Assembly (NCBI GenBank): GCA_910584195.1
Contig: CAJTYV010000062.1
Location: forward strand, 1-8,952
DNA: 8,952 bases
Reading direction: 5' to 3'
From: an uncultured Ruminococcus sp.
GTDB lineage: Bacteria; Bacillota; Clostridia; Oscillospirales; Ruminococcaceae
Part shown: piece by piece, positions 1 through 5,533 of the stretch
Numbering within the stretch: position 1 is the first letter of the stretch
Layout of the letters: each line of letters starts with the position of its first letter
Position numbers and translations under genes: made by a program
Notes under the pieces: model-generated
Told to the model about the DNA's origin: nothing
The model's database searches: none
Seen by the model: the letters and a program-made list of their open reading frames with translations, nothing else

Positions 1-64
1 TAAAACAATAAAACAATAAAACAATAAAACAATAAAACAATAAAACAATAAAACAATAAAACAT
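1..64. repeat. Tandem array of 8-bp repeats (AAAACAAT), probable centromere or origin iterons
   Basis: Seven exact tandem copies of AAAACAAT start at positions 2, 10, 18, 26, 34, 42 and 50, followed by a truncated eighth copy (AAAACAT, 58-64). The same octamer recurs at 5490, 6515, 6889, 8767 and 8791, always beside the partition operon or rep, with a one-mismatch copy at 6474. Ribbon-helix-helix partition proteins such as omega and ParG are known to bind tandem 7-8 bp boxes, and an RHH protein is encoded at 6532-6852. I infer a parS/operator array. Rep-binding iterons are the alternative, although 8 bp is short for those. The array ends about 27 bp upstream of the antitoxin promoter. Confidence 0.85.
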
Positions 65-90
65 CGGTATTGAACATTTCTTGTTATCAA

Positions 91-122
91 ATTGTGTATA
101 TTGTATATATTTTATATCTTTG
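91..122 (+). promoter_or_regulatory. Bacteroides-type promoter of the toxin-antitoxin operon
   Basis: A perfect -7 box TATCTTTG (TAnnTTTG) lies at 115-122, with a weaker -33 ATTG at 91-94 and a 20-bp spacer. The predicted start of transcription is a few bases downstream, before the ATG at 144. This placement rules out the in-frame upstream start at 81, because its first codons would lie inside the promoter. Confidence 0.7.
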
Positions 123-143
123 CATCGTAAAACCAAAAAGACT

Positions 144-443
144 ATGGCAACAGCAATAAATATCAAGCGCAAGAACATCGATCTTCCTGTCGATACGCTG
201 CAAAAGTTATCCATTATGGCAGTGGCACAAGGCAGGAGTCTGAAGAACTTCATTGAGACGATCCTTATAAATAAGGCGAACTCGGTATCTGTGGAAGTTA
301 GTGAAAATCCCTCTCCCTCCGGAGATCCGTGGTTTGACGACCCGGAAAACATGGCATCCGTTAGGCGTGGCATCGAGGATATAAAGGCCGGAAGATGTCG
401 AGCGTATTCTATGGATGAAATAAGGGATTTGTTGGGGGTATGA
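144..443 (+). CDS. RHH-type antitoxin of a YoeB/Txe module
   Basis: This 99-aa protein is the likely antitoxin for the toxin encoded immediately downstream. Residues about 8-46 read as a ribbon-helix-helix fold: a short basic beta strand (IKRKNIDLP), then two helices with LKNFIETILI in the second. Residues 50-69 are a polar, proline-rich linker. The C-terminal helix (RRGIEDIKAGR...MDEIRDLLG) resembles the toxin-wrapping tails of antitoxins. The start at 144 is chosen because it follows the promoter at 91-122. Its stop overlaps the toxin start as ATGA (440-443), so the two are translationally coupled. Antitoxins with this arrangement normally repress their own promoter. E. coli YoeB pairs with YefM, a Phd-fold protein, so an RHH partner is not the textbook pairing. 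The fold is my reading from sequence pattern only. Confidence 0.8.
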   Translation: MATAINIKRKNIDLPVDTLQKLSIMAVAQGRSLKNFIETILINKANSVSVEVSENPSPSGDPWFDDPENMASVRRGIEDIKAGRCRAYSMDEIRDLLGV

Positions 444-718
444 TTTACGAGCTGATCTTATCAGACGAAGCGAAAGTCCATTTGAATGAATGGAGGAAAT
501 CTGGACAGAAGAAAACGCTTAAAAAGATAGCGGATTTGTTCACAGAGCTTCAGGAACATCCAAAGACAGGTACTGGACAGGTCGAACAACTCAAAGGTGA
601 ATTGTCCGGCAAATGGAGTCGTAGAATAACGAAAGGCGACAGGTTGATTTACACCATAGAGGATGAGAAGGTGTTTGTTACCGTTATCTCATTGAAAGGA
701 CATTACAGAGACAAGTGA
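440..718 (+). CDS. yoeB: YoeB/Txe-family mRNA endoribonuclease toxin
   Basis: This 92-aa RelE-superfamily toxin belongs to the YoeB/Txe branch, whose members cut mRNA in the ribosomal A site. The family signature is clear: LKGELSGKWSRRI (51-63), followed by DRLIY (67-71) and a C-terminal HY. Aligned by eye with E. coli YoeB, the catalytic residues E46, R65, H83 and Y84 correspond to E49, R68, H88 and Y89 here, so the toxin looks intact and active. It extends three residues beyond HY (RDK). It overlaps the antitoxin stop by 4 bp and is followed by a terminator hairpin. On this replicon it most likely acts as a post-segregational stability module. Confidence 0.93.
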   Translation: MIYELILSDEAKVHLNEWRKSGQKKTLKKIADLFTELQEHPKTGTGQVEQLKGELSGKWSRRITKGDRLIYTIEDEKVFVTVISLKGHYRDK

Positions 719-787
719 TAATGTCTCATTACCTATTTATTAGTAGTTTTTTTGAGAAGTTGATTTTGATACTTCTTTTGAAACGTA

Positions 788-824
788 AAAAGGCTGGCTC
801 CTCGATACCGGGAACCAGCCTTTT
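788..824. terminator. Bidirectional intrinsic terminator between convergent units
   Basis: AAAAGGCTGG (788-797) pairs with CCAGCCTTTT (815-824). After one C/A mismatch the stem can continue by three pairs (799-801 with 811-813). The A-tract on one side and T-tract on the other allow termination on both strands. It lies between the toxin stop (718) and the end of the minus-strand cargo (865). A smaller inverted repeat, AGAAGT/ACTTCT (755-760 with 771-776), precedes it. No gene is seen in 719-864. Confidence 0.8.
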
Positions 825-864
825 AGATTGTCTCAAAAACGGTCGATTTTGACTATAAGAGAAG

Positions 865-1305
865 TTATATGAAATAGTGAGTAAATATATTTCTTCGTAT
901 ATAAGGAATGTAGTCAATTGTTTTAAGACAAATTAAGGACAGTGCTGTCATTGTTATGATTCCAGCACAAAAATAGCTATAGATTTCAGTAGTGAAAATT
1001 GACTTTAAAGCAAGTAAAAATAAGCAGACATAGGGTAATATAATACATGTGTATAAATCCCATATATTATATATATTAGATGGCTTTAGATAGAGAATGT
1101 TATGATTAGCGTTATATCTAAAGGTATAGATTGTTGGTGAAAAAAAATCAAGAAAACGTAGTTTTATTGAAATAGAATCACCTTCCTTAGCATCTAATTC
1201 ATACACACCCTCATTAGGTGAATAAGTGGTAGCATGTTGTCCATTCTTTAAGATAATGATTTTCGATAAAGAATGGTTATAACCGCAATTAATAATGATT
1301 CTCAT
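865..1305 (-). CDS. Two-TM membrane protein of unknown function (possible immunity or accessory protein)
   Basis: I do not recognise this 146-aa protein. Residues 1-78 alternate polar and hydrophobic residues and contain GVYELDAKEGDSISIKL, which suggests a small beta-rich domain; no signal peptide is seen. Two hydrophobic helices follow at about 83-104 and 109-129, separated by a short loop, and a basic tail ends the protein (YIRRNIFTHYFI). It is the last gene of the minus-strand cargo and starts 22 bp beyond a 56-bp perfect palindrome that separates it from the lipoprotein gene. No TAnnTTTG box precedes it, so it probably depends on read-through from upstream. Small two-TM proteins next to a toxin-like exported protein are often immunity proteins. 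That is inference from position and size only. Confidence 0.72.
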   Translation of the reverse strand: MRIIINCGYNHSLSKIIILKNGQHATTYSPNEGVYELDAKEGDSISIKLRFLDFFSPTIYTFRYNANHNILYLKPSNIYNIWDLYTCIILPYVCLFLLALKSIFTTEIYSYFCAGIITMTALSLICLKTIDYIPYIRRNIFTHYFI

Positions 1306-1327
1306 ATTATTGATTATGTATGTGGAG

Positions 1328-1383
1328 ATTTAGGTAATTTAAGTTATGTAGGTGTACACCTACATAACTTAAATTACCTAAAT
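1328..1383. repeat. 56-bp perfect palindrome (28-bp arms, no spacer)
   Basis: The sequence is exactly self-complementary about the point between 1355 and 1356 (centre GGTGT|ACACC), out to A1328 and T1383. Each arm contains two TAGGT pentamers (1331 and 1349) or their complements. It begins 2 bp after the lipoprotein stop codon and ends 22 bp before the start of the two-TM gene. In mRNA it would fold into a 28-bp hairpin. A T-tract follows only on the plus side (1383-1387), so it is not a standard terminator for the minus-strand genes. It could be an RNA-processing or mRNA-stability element, or a cruciform or protein-binding site. Confidence 0.95.
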
Positions 1384-1385
1384 TT

Positions 1386-2234
1386 TTATTCAACATCGAA
1401 ATATAATGCAGCAGCACCGGATGCTAATACTGCACCAGGACCACTAAGGAGTCCTCCTATTGCATCAGCTGAAGCTACTGTTATAATGTAGTCGCTTTTG
1501 GAAAGAGTCTTATCATCTTTCTTTTTCTCATCAGCTCTTGTTTGTGGTGTTGATTGGTCATTGCCAGCACTACAATTGCTATATCCTTCCAACTCAACAT
1601 TAGACCAAAAATTTACATTATTAGAATTTGTCCAATATTCGATTGAGCCATATAGAATACCAAGAACTTGTGCAATCGCTTGGGTATCGATGTCTGAAGG
1701 GTACTTTTGAATATAGGTATTGTAATAGTCATTGATAAGAGAATGAAGATCGTTTAGTAATGAACTGTTGTCAAATAAGTTTTCATCGGAAATATTAGCT
1801 AATTTTTCCGAGATTCTTTTAGTACATTCATTTAGCGCCTCATACGCTATGGGATTTACTTGGTTGACAATATTGTCATTATTCCCTCTGGTCTGCAATG
1901 TGAGTGGAGTCTCCAAACAGAACATCAGATCTTTCATTGGTGCTAGTTCTCGGGAAATTTTAGAGGCTTCATTTTTGCCATATTGGATGATTATAAAAGA
2001 ATCAAAAGCAGATTCTATGAATTCTTTATCGCAAATGCCATGGGAATTCTGTATCTCGGACTTGATGTAATCCAATCCAAGATTATGGGCATCAGCATAT
2101 TCAATCAGAATGTTTTCTGATTCTGAATAGTTTGGGGTGATTCCATCTTGCTCTTCGTTAGTGCAAGAGGATAGGAGGCTTATCAAAAGGGTAGATAATG
2201 CGACTCCAAGAAGAATGATAAATTTGGGTTTCAT
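1386..2234 (-). CDS. Exported lipoprotein with Gly/Ala-rich hydrophobic C-terminus; toxin-like, function unknown
   Basis: This 282-aa protein begins with a lipoprotein signal (hydrophobic 5-22, lipobox LSSC, lipidated C24). No charge-based sorting signal is obvious after the Cys. Residues 35-215 are mainly polar and helical, with C68, C106 and C137 as possible structural cysteines. Residues 221-247 form a hydrophilic linker (C221, then PQTRADEKKKDDK). The last 35 residues change character to a Gly/Ala-rich hydrophobic stretch (ADAIGGLLSGPGAVLASGAA), a glycine-zipper-like segment that could insert into membranes. Two QTR tripeptides (114-116 and 231-233) sit in probable exposed linkers. It follows the DUF3244 gene by 69 bp with no clear promoter between, so they are probably co-transcribed. 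Plasmid-borne secreted toxins of Bacteroidales that need proteolytic activation (BcpT) are a precedent; homology to them is untested. Confidence 0.8.
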   Translation of the reverse strand: MKPKFIILLGVALSTLLISLLSSCTNEEQDGITPNYSESENILIEYADAHNLGLDYIKSEIQNSHGICDKEFIESAFDSFIIIQYGKNEASKISRELAPMKDLMFCLETPLTLQTRGNNDNIVNQVNPIAYEALNECTKRISEKLANISDENLFDNSSLLNDLHSLINDYYNTYIQKYPSDIDTQAIAQVLGILYGSIEYWTNSNNVNFWSNVELEGYSNCSAGNDQSTPQTRADEKKKDDKTLSKSDYIITVASADAIGGLLSGPGAVLASGAAALYFDVE

Positions 2235-2303
2235 TCGAGAGTTTTATTTATATGATTAATGTTAGTTTAGATTTTGAAAACAGGCGCTTTCTGAAGAGGA
2301 TAT

Positions 2304-2675
2304 TTACAATGAAATAAATCCTTGTGCAATCCATGTTTCACCACTGATTTCAAGATGAAACTGTCCAGAATCGTAAGGCAGTTGGATTATTGTATTTATT
2401 GTGGAGTCATATCCAATTAAATTTTCACCCATAAAGACGAAAACCTCGCCATCATTTTCTCCATCGTAGGATATGTCTATAGAATTACTTTCTGCATCAT
2501 AGAAAGCTTCTATAGAAATATGTTTAGGAGCGCGATGGACTCCTGTATTGTGAGTCCTTAATTGGGTTATTTCCAATTTAATGGATTGAGAAGAAGTGTT
2601 GGTCTTCGATTCCTGCGCCATCGCCTGAAATGCTGCCATTATCATTACGATGACAAGAGATAGTAATTTAGTCAT
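2304..2675 (-). CDS. Secreted DUF3244-like beta protein
   Basis: This 123-aa protein has a classical signal peptide (MTKLLSLVIVMIMAAFQAMA, predicted cleavage before Q21). The mature part carries the pattern I associate with DUF3244: APKHISIEAFYDAESNSIDI at 49-68, then DGEVFVF, a short hairpin, GQFHLEISGETWIAQG, and a terminal ISL. This is a small beta-sandwich of unknown function found in Bacteroidota, often near TPR-type regulators. The start at 2675 is preferred because a perfect promoter (2709-2741) overlaps the upstream in-frame Met at 2723 and would make that start untranscribed. It is the first gene of the probable operon with the lipoprotein. It could be a chaperone or accessory factor for that lipoprotein, or an envelope stress protein; neither role can be shown here. 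Confidence 0.85.
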   Translation of the reverse strand: MTKLLSLVIVMIMAAFQAMAQESKTNTSSQSIKLEITQLRTHNTGVHRAPKHISIEAFYDAESNSIDISYDGENDGEVFVFMGENLIGYDSTINTIIQLPYDSGQFHLEISGETWIAQGFISL

Positions 2676-2708
2676 TTTGATATGCGTTTTTGATTGATTT
2701 TGATGTTG

Positions 2709-2741
2709 CAAAATTACTGCCACGGACTTTCAGATGCCAAA
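2709..2741 (-). promoter_or_regulatory. Bacteroides-type promoter of the DUF3244-lipoprotein operon
   Basis: Read on the minus strand, -33 TTTG is the complement of 2738-2741 and -7 TAATTTTG is the complement of 2709-2716, with a 21-bp spacer. The -7 box and its immediate context (AGTAATTTTGCA) are identical to those of the promoter of the 584-aa regulator at 5332-5339. This is the likely target promoter of the two regulators encoded upstream. Confidence 0.7.
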
Positions 2742-2806
2742 TCAAAAGTTTCATATCTAAAGAATTTTTGGAGATGTAAATATTTGAAAATTAATAATAT
2801 ACAAAT

Positions 2807-2814
2807 GGGGGGGG
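2807..2814. repeat. G8 homopolymer tract
   Basis: Eight consecutive G residues, followed by TGG, lie 4 bp beyond the stop of the small HTH gene and about 65 bp upstream of the DUF3244 promoter. Runs of this length in an AT-rich context are prone to slippage. Here the tract is outside coding sequence, so any effect would be on spacing or transcription. Confidence 0.9.
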
Positions 2815-2818
2815 TGGT

Positions 2819-3313
2819 TTATTTTGGAATAGAGGGTGATGAACTTTCATAAGATGGACTATCTGAAAGTTTTTGGAGGAAAATACGAAGATTTGTAGAC
2901 TTGGGAGCCATGCCAAATTTGTTGCGGATAGACCAACTTAGGTTGTATTGGCTCTTAAATCCTGTTATAAGTCCATATTCTTTTCCGGATAATCCACATA
3001 GCAAGGCACACATGTATCGGATCTCATGTGTTGAGAATTGATGAGTATGTATTTGTTTGCTAAGAAAAGTGTTTTTTGATGCAATAGCATCGAGAATATC
3101 CCCCCAAGGAATATCATAGATAGAGAATTCAGTGATATTCGATGTATTTGTTTGACCTATGTCCTGATTTAGATAATACTGAAGAATGTTTCTATGATGG
3201 GAAACGATTTCTTCCATACCAACGGATCTGGTCGCTATATGATATAGCAATTTAGAGAGAACGGTAAGTGCTAGTTCTCTCGGTGATAATAATGAGATGT
3301 CTTTACGAGGCAT
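2819..3313 (-). CDS. Stand-alone HTH-domain regulator, paralogue of the output domain of the neighbouring TPR regulator
   Basis: This is a 164-aa soluble protein with no signal peptide, TM segment or TPRs. Residues 84-149 align without gaps to residues 515-580 of the 584-aa regulator encoded upstream; I count 24 identities in 66, including E-I-x-Y-x-C, GLxGKE and SIRxKxG/AIRxKxG. That segment is a probable LuxR/GerE-like helix-turn-helix, so this gene encodes the DNA-binding half of the regulator alone. Residues 1-75 are helical and end in a Ser-rich stretch only at the far C-terminus. The ATG at 3313 is preferred over an in-frame GTG at 3337, because a TATTTTTG box (3324-3331) lies between them. 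It could act as a second activator, a competitor or a dimer partner at shared sites. Confidence 0.82.
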   Translation of the reverse strand: MPRKDISLLSPRELALTVLSKLLYHIATRSVGMEEIVSHHRNILQYYLNQDIGQTNTSNITEFSIYDIPWGDILDAIASKNTFLSKQIHTHQFSTHEIRYMCALLCGLSGKEYGLITGFKSQYNLSWSIRNKFGMAPKSTNLRIFLQKLSDSPSYESSSPSIPK

Positions 3314-3323
3314 TTTTTTATTA

Positions 3324-3331
3324 CAAAAATA
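3324..3331 (-). promoter_or_regulatory. Possible -7 box of the small HTH gene
   Basis: On the minus strand this reads TATTTTTG, a perfect TAnnTTTG. No convincing -33 TTTG is found 19-21 bp upstream. It ends 10 bp before the ATG, so the transcript would be nearly leaderless. An activator-dependent promoter would fit the poor -33, or the gene may be read from the regulator upstream. Confidence 0.4.
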
Positions 3332-3467
3332 CCTCACAAAACATTCATTAAAAAAATAAAAGTTTCAGCTGTATGCTATGTAAGATTCTAATAACTATAA
3401 ATATAGACTGTGTGAAAGTGGAAATTTTGGAATATGATAATATTTACTTTCAGAATCAAGGCTTACA

Positions 3468-5222
3468 TTATAAATTTTTGAGAAGTTTTCGCACATATAT
3501 ACCAATATTGGTTTCGTGCTTGTCAATACCTAATTTCTTACGGATGGCACTACTCGTATTAACATGGCTACGCTTATTCATGTAATTACCCACTTCCTTT
3601 CCTCTCAATCCAATTGCGTAAAGACATACGTAATTAATCTCATCGGTGGTCAAGTTGTGATCTTCAAAATACTGTATGAATCGTGGATGAGAAACCTGAA
3701 AAGCCAATCTGTTAGAGTTCATGAATTCATCCTTGTTGTCGGTAAGCTCCTTAATCCAGACATCGTAAGGCTTCTCATATTGGTCGTTATTAGTAATGTA
3801 ACTGGCTAGTAGTGAATTCAGCATCTCAATGCGGACTTTTATTTCTCTTTGAACTTCCATGGGGAGTTCTTCTCTGCTGTTAATTAGAGCTTTGAGACTA
3901 TCACTTTCATTTTCTAGAGCTTCCACTCTATGAGCTAAATTCTCGGCTTCGAGTGCTTTCTTGTCTCGTTCCAATTGAAGATTCCTATTCTCGAGAGCTA
4001 AATTATCTTTTTCAGATTTTAGTTTGGCGTTTTCGGCCTCCTTAGTCCTTACTTTTTCAAGAGCAAGTTCTTTCTTTGCCCTATTACTACGAACAAGTAA
4101 ACACAGTATTAAAATTCCCATAGAAAGGACTGCAATCCCTCCGAAGCACCCCCATATAATTCGAGATTTATGTCTGGCATCTTTTTGTGCTTGAAGCTCT
4201 ATTCTATGTTTTTCTACTATAGAACGTGAGGCTTGTTCAAATTTAAGGAAATCAATAGAGTCTTGCTTGTGACTGTATTGTTTATACAACGATAAAGCGT
4301 CTTTGTAATTTCCTAAACCTTCAAAAATGGGTACTGATATTGATAAATGCCTAAGCGTGTCATATGGAAGACCACTGTTTTTAACAATGTTCAGTAACTG
4401 AAAGGCTTTATTGTCGTTGCCAACCTTATTATAAGCTAACGCAAGGTTAAGTGCATCATTCAGTGAACTTAAATTTTCTTCTTGCTCATGTATTAGGCCT
4501 TTTATATCATCAGTAGCCCCAAATTTTAAGGCATACGATAATTGAAGTCGTGTTAAGGACTTCTTTGAGATACTATCTAACGACGAAAAATGTTCAATAG
4601 AATTTATTATACTGTCGCCAATAGATTGATTTCCCAAGATTATAGCTCCGTCTAATGCTTTGAATAAGCAGTCTAGTTCCTGATTCCTAAAAGCCAAACC
4701 ATTATAGATATCAGCTGCTTTCAAAGAGTAAGAGACATAGCTATCGATGTCGAATAATTCATTATAGATGTATCCAATAGCAACTAAAGTTCGAGCTATA
4801 GTCAGGGAGTCTGTTAAGTGAGGGTTGTCAAGGCCTTTAGAAAATGAATTCAAGGCATTATCATGATCCCCCTGATTTTGAAATATGCGACCACGATAAT
4901 AGTAAGTCCGGAGCATATCATCTGGTGTGCCTTTCTCTATATAGTAATCACAGGCAGGTTGAAGCACATCAAATGTTGTGGTGTCGATATAGTTCTTATC
5001 GAGAGCCATTGACATCAGAAGAGCGTATTTTGCCTTTTGGTTTTTGTCTGATAATTGCCCCTTATCTATGGTAGATAATATTATCAACGCTGAATCTGGA
5101 TGGGACTCCATCAATGCTTCTGCACGATTAAGCGTTTCTTGTTCCTTTGTACCAGAACAAGAAATAGTACTACAAGCTAATGATAGTAGCATGAGTACAA
5201 GGATATTATGGAGGAATTTCAT
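3468..5222 (-). CDS. Membrane-anchored TPR sensor with coiled coil and cytoplasmic HTH output domain
   Basis: This 584-aa protein has a signal (2-22) ending at C22 or C17, so it may be a lipoprotein or a signal-anchored protein. Residues 25-335 are helical repeats of TPR type (for example 101-130, with YYYRGRIFQNQGDHDNALN, and 145-175 and 255-280). A clear TM segment spans 355-377 (IIWGCFGGIAVLSMG...), followed by basic RSNRAKK. A long charged coiled coil runs from 380 to 448. The C-terminal domain at about 525-580 is a LuxR/GerE-like HTH (TTDEINYVCLYAIGLRGKEV...SAIRKKLG). The architecture is periplasmic sensing, TM, coiled-coil dimerisation and cytoplasmic DNA binding, as in one-piece TPR regulators of Bacteroidota. 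Its promoter is at 5332-5363, leaving a leader of about 100 nt. It likely controls the cargo genes downstream on the same strand. The ligand is unknown. Confidence 0.88.
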   Translation of the reverse strand: MKFLHNILVLMLLSLACSTISCSGTKEQETLNRAEALMESHPDSALIILSTIDKGQLSDKNQKAKYALLMSMALDKNYIDTTTFDVLQPACDYYIEKGTPDDMLRTYYYRGRIFQNQGDHDNALNSFSKGLDNPHLTDSLTIARTLVAIGYIYNELFDIDSYVSYSLKAADIYNGLAFRNQELDCLFKALDGAIILGNQSIGDSIINSIEHFSSLDSISKKSLTRLQLSYALKFGATDDIKGLIHEQEENLSSLNDALNLALAYNKVGNDNKAFQLLNIVKNSGLPYDTLRHLSISVPIFEGLGNYKDALSLYKQYSHKQDSIDFLKFEQASRSIVEKHRIELQAQKDARHKSRIIWGCFGGIAVLSMGILILCLLVRSNRAKKELALEKVRTKEAENAKLKSEKDNLALENRNLQLERDKKALEAENLAHRVEALENESDSLKALINSREELPMEVQREIKVRIEMLNSLLASYITNNDQYEKPYDVWIKELTDNKDEFMNSNRLAFQVSHPRFIQYFEDHNLTTDEINYVCLYAIGLRGKEVGNYMNKRSHVNTSSAIRKKLGIDKHETNIGIYVRKLLKNL

Positions 5223-5331
5223 AAAATCTTACAATGTTACTATTTTGCTTATATACCCGGATATCGTATTTCAGCTTATGGCAACAAGTGATACAAACTG
5301 AAAGACAGCTTTAATTGGGCGATTGAGACTG

Positions 5332-5363
5332 CAAAATTACTAAAAATTTTTCACTTCATCAAT
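5332..5363 (-). promoter_or_regulatory. Promoter of the TPR/HTH regulator
   Basis: On the minus strand, -7 TAATTTTG is the complement of 5332-5339 and -33 ATTG is the complement of 5360-5363, with a 20-bp spacer. The -7 box and flanks match the DUF3244-operon promoter at 2709-2716. Confidence 0.65.
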
Positions 5364-5451
5364 ATTTCTTGACATCTAAAATCATGGTAAGCCTCTGATA
5401 TTAGGCAAACTCCAGCCGTTTTACGAATGAATGAATCTTTTTTATTTTCAT

Positions 5452-5482
5452 TTTGTAGATTGGAAAATAATCACTAACTTTG
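5452..5482 (+). promoter_or_regulatory. Promoter of the partition operon
   Basis: A perfect -33 TTTG at 5452-5455 and -7 TAACTTTG at 5475-5482 are separated by 19 bp. Transcription should begin near 5487-5490, on the first AAAACAAT copy, so a protein bound to the repeats would sit on the start site. This is the expected geometry for autorepression by a partition protein. Confidence 0.8.
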
Positions 5483-5483
5483 C

Positions 5484-5532
5484 GACAATAAAACAATATA
5501 AAAATAAAACATTAAATAAATATAGCAATATA
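5484..5532. repeat. Repeat-rich leader upstream of the 72-aa/parA genes
   Basis: It contains AAAACAAT (5490-5497), CAATATAAAAATAAA (from 5494), AAAACATT (5506-5513) and TATAGCAATATA (5521-5532), ending one base before the ATG at 5534. The same elements recur in the leader of the RHH gene (6474-6530). A 20-bp piece, AATAAAACATTAAATAAATA, is exactly repeated after rep (5503-5522 and 8772-8791). It is a probable operator or centromere site. Confidence 0.75.
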
Positions 5533-5533
5533 A

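Larger units (their letters stand above)
5223..5533. other. Divergent intergenic region between cargo regulator and partition operon
   Basis: This 311-bp AT-rich stretch holds the minus-strand promoter of the TPR regulator (5332-5363) and the plus-strand promoter of the partition operon (5452-5482). The regulator leader contains an inverted repeat, TTTCAGCTT (5269-5277) with AAACTGAAA (5295-5303), one mismatch in nine. The centre (5365-5450) has no gene I can support. The right edge, from 5484, holds the AAAACAAT-type repeats of the partition leader. Confidence 0.7.

Noticed and set aside
1..64. CRISPR array
   Set aside because: The repeats are 8 bp with no spacers, and no cas genes are present.
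81..143. Upstream in-frame start for the antitoxin
   Set aside because: These codons overlap the -7 promoter box at 115-122 and encode a residue mix unlike the rest of the protein.
917..924. Reverse-strand AAAACAAT copy inside the two-TM gene
   Set aside because: A single copy in AT-rich coding sequence with no neighbouring repeats is expected by chance.
1328..1383. Resolved telomere of a linear plasmid with hairpin ends (the 56-bp palindrome has the size of a protelomerase target)
   Set aside because: No protelomerase-like protein is encoded here, and the palindrome is internal, between two genes of one strand.
1273..2070. Plus-strand reading frames within the lipoprotein and two-TM region
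   Set aside because: They lie opposite genes with a lipobox or TM structure and have no promoters or recognisable domains of their own.
5390..5406. Terminator-like GCCT/AGGC inverted repeat in the divergent region
   Set aside because: Only four base pairs and no T-tract; no gene on either strand would need it there.
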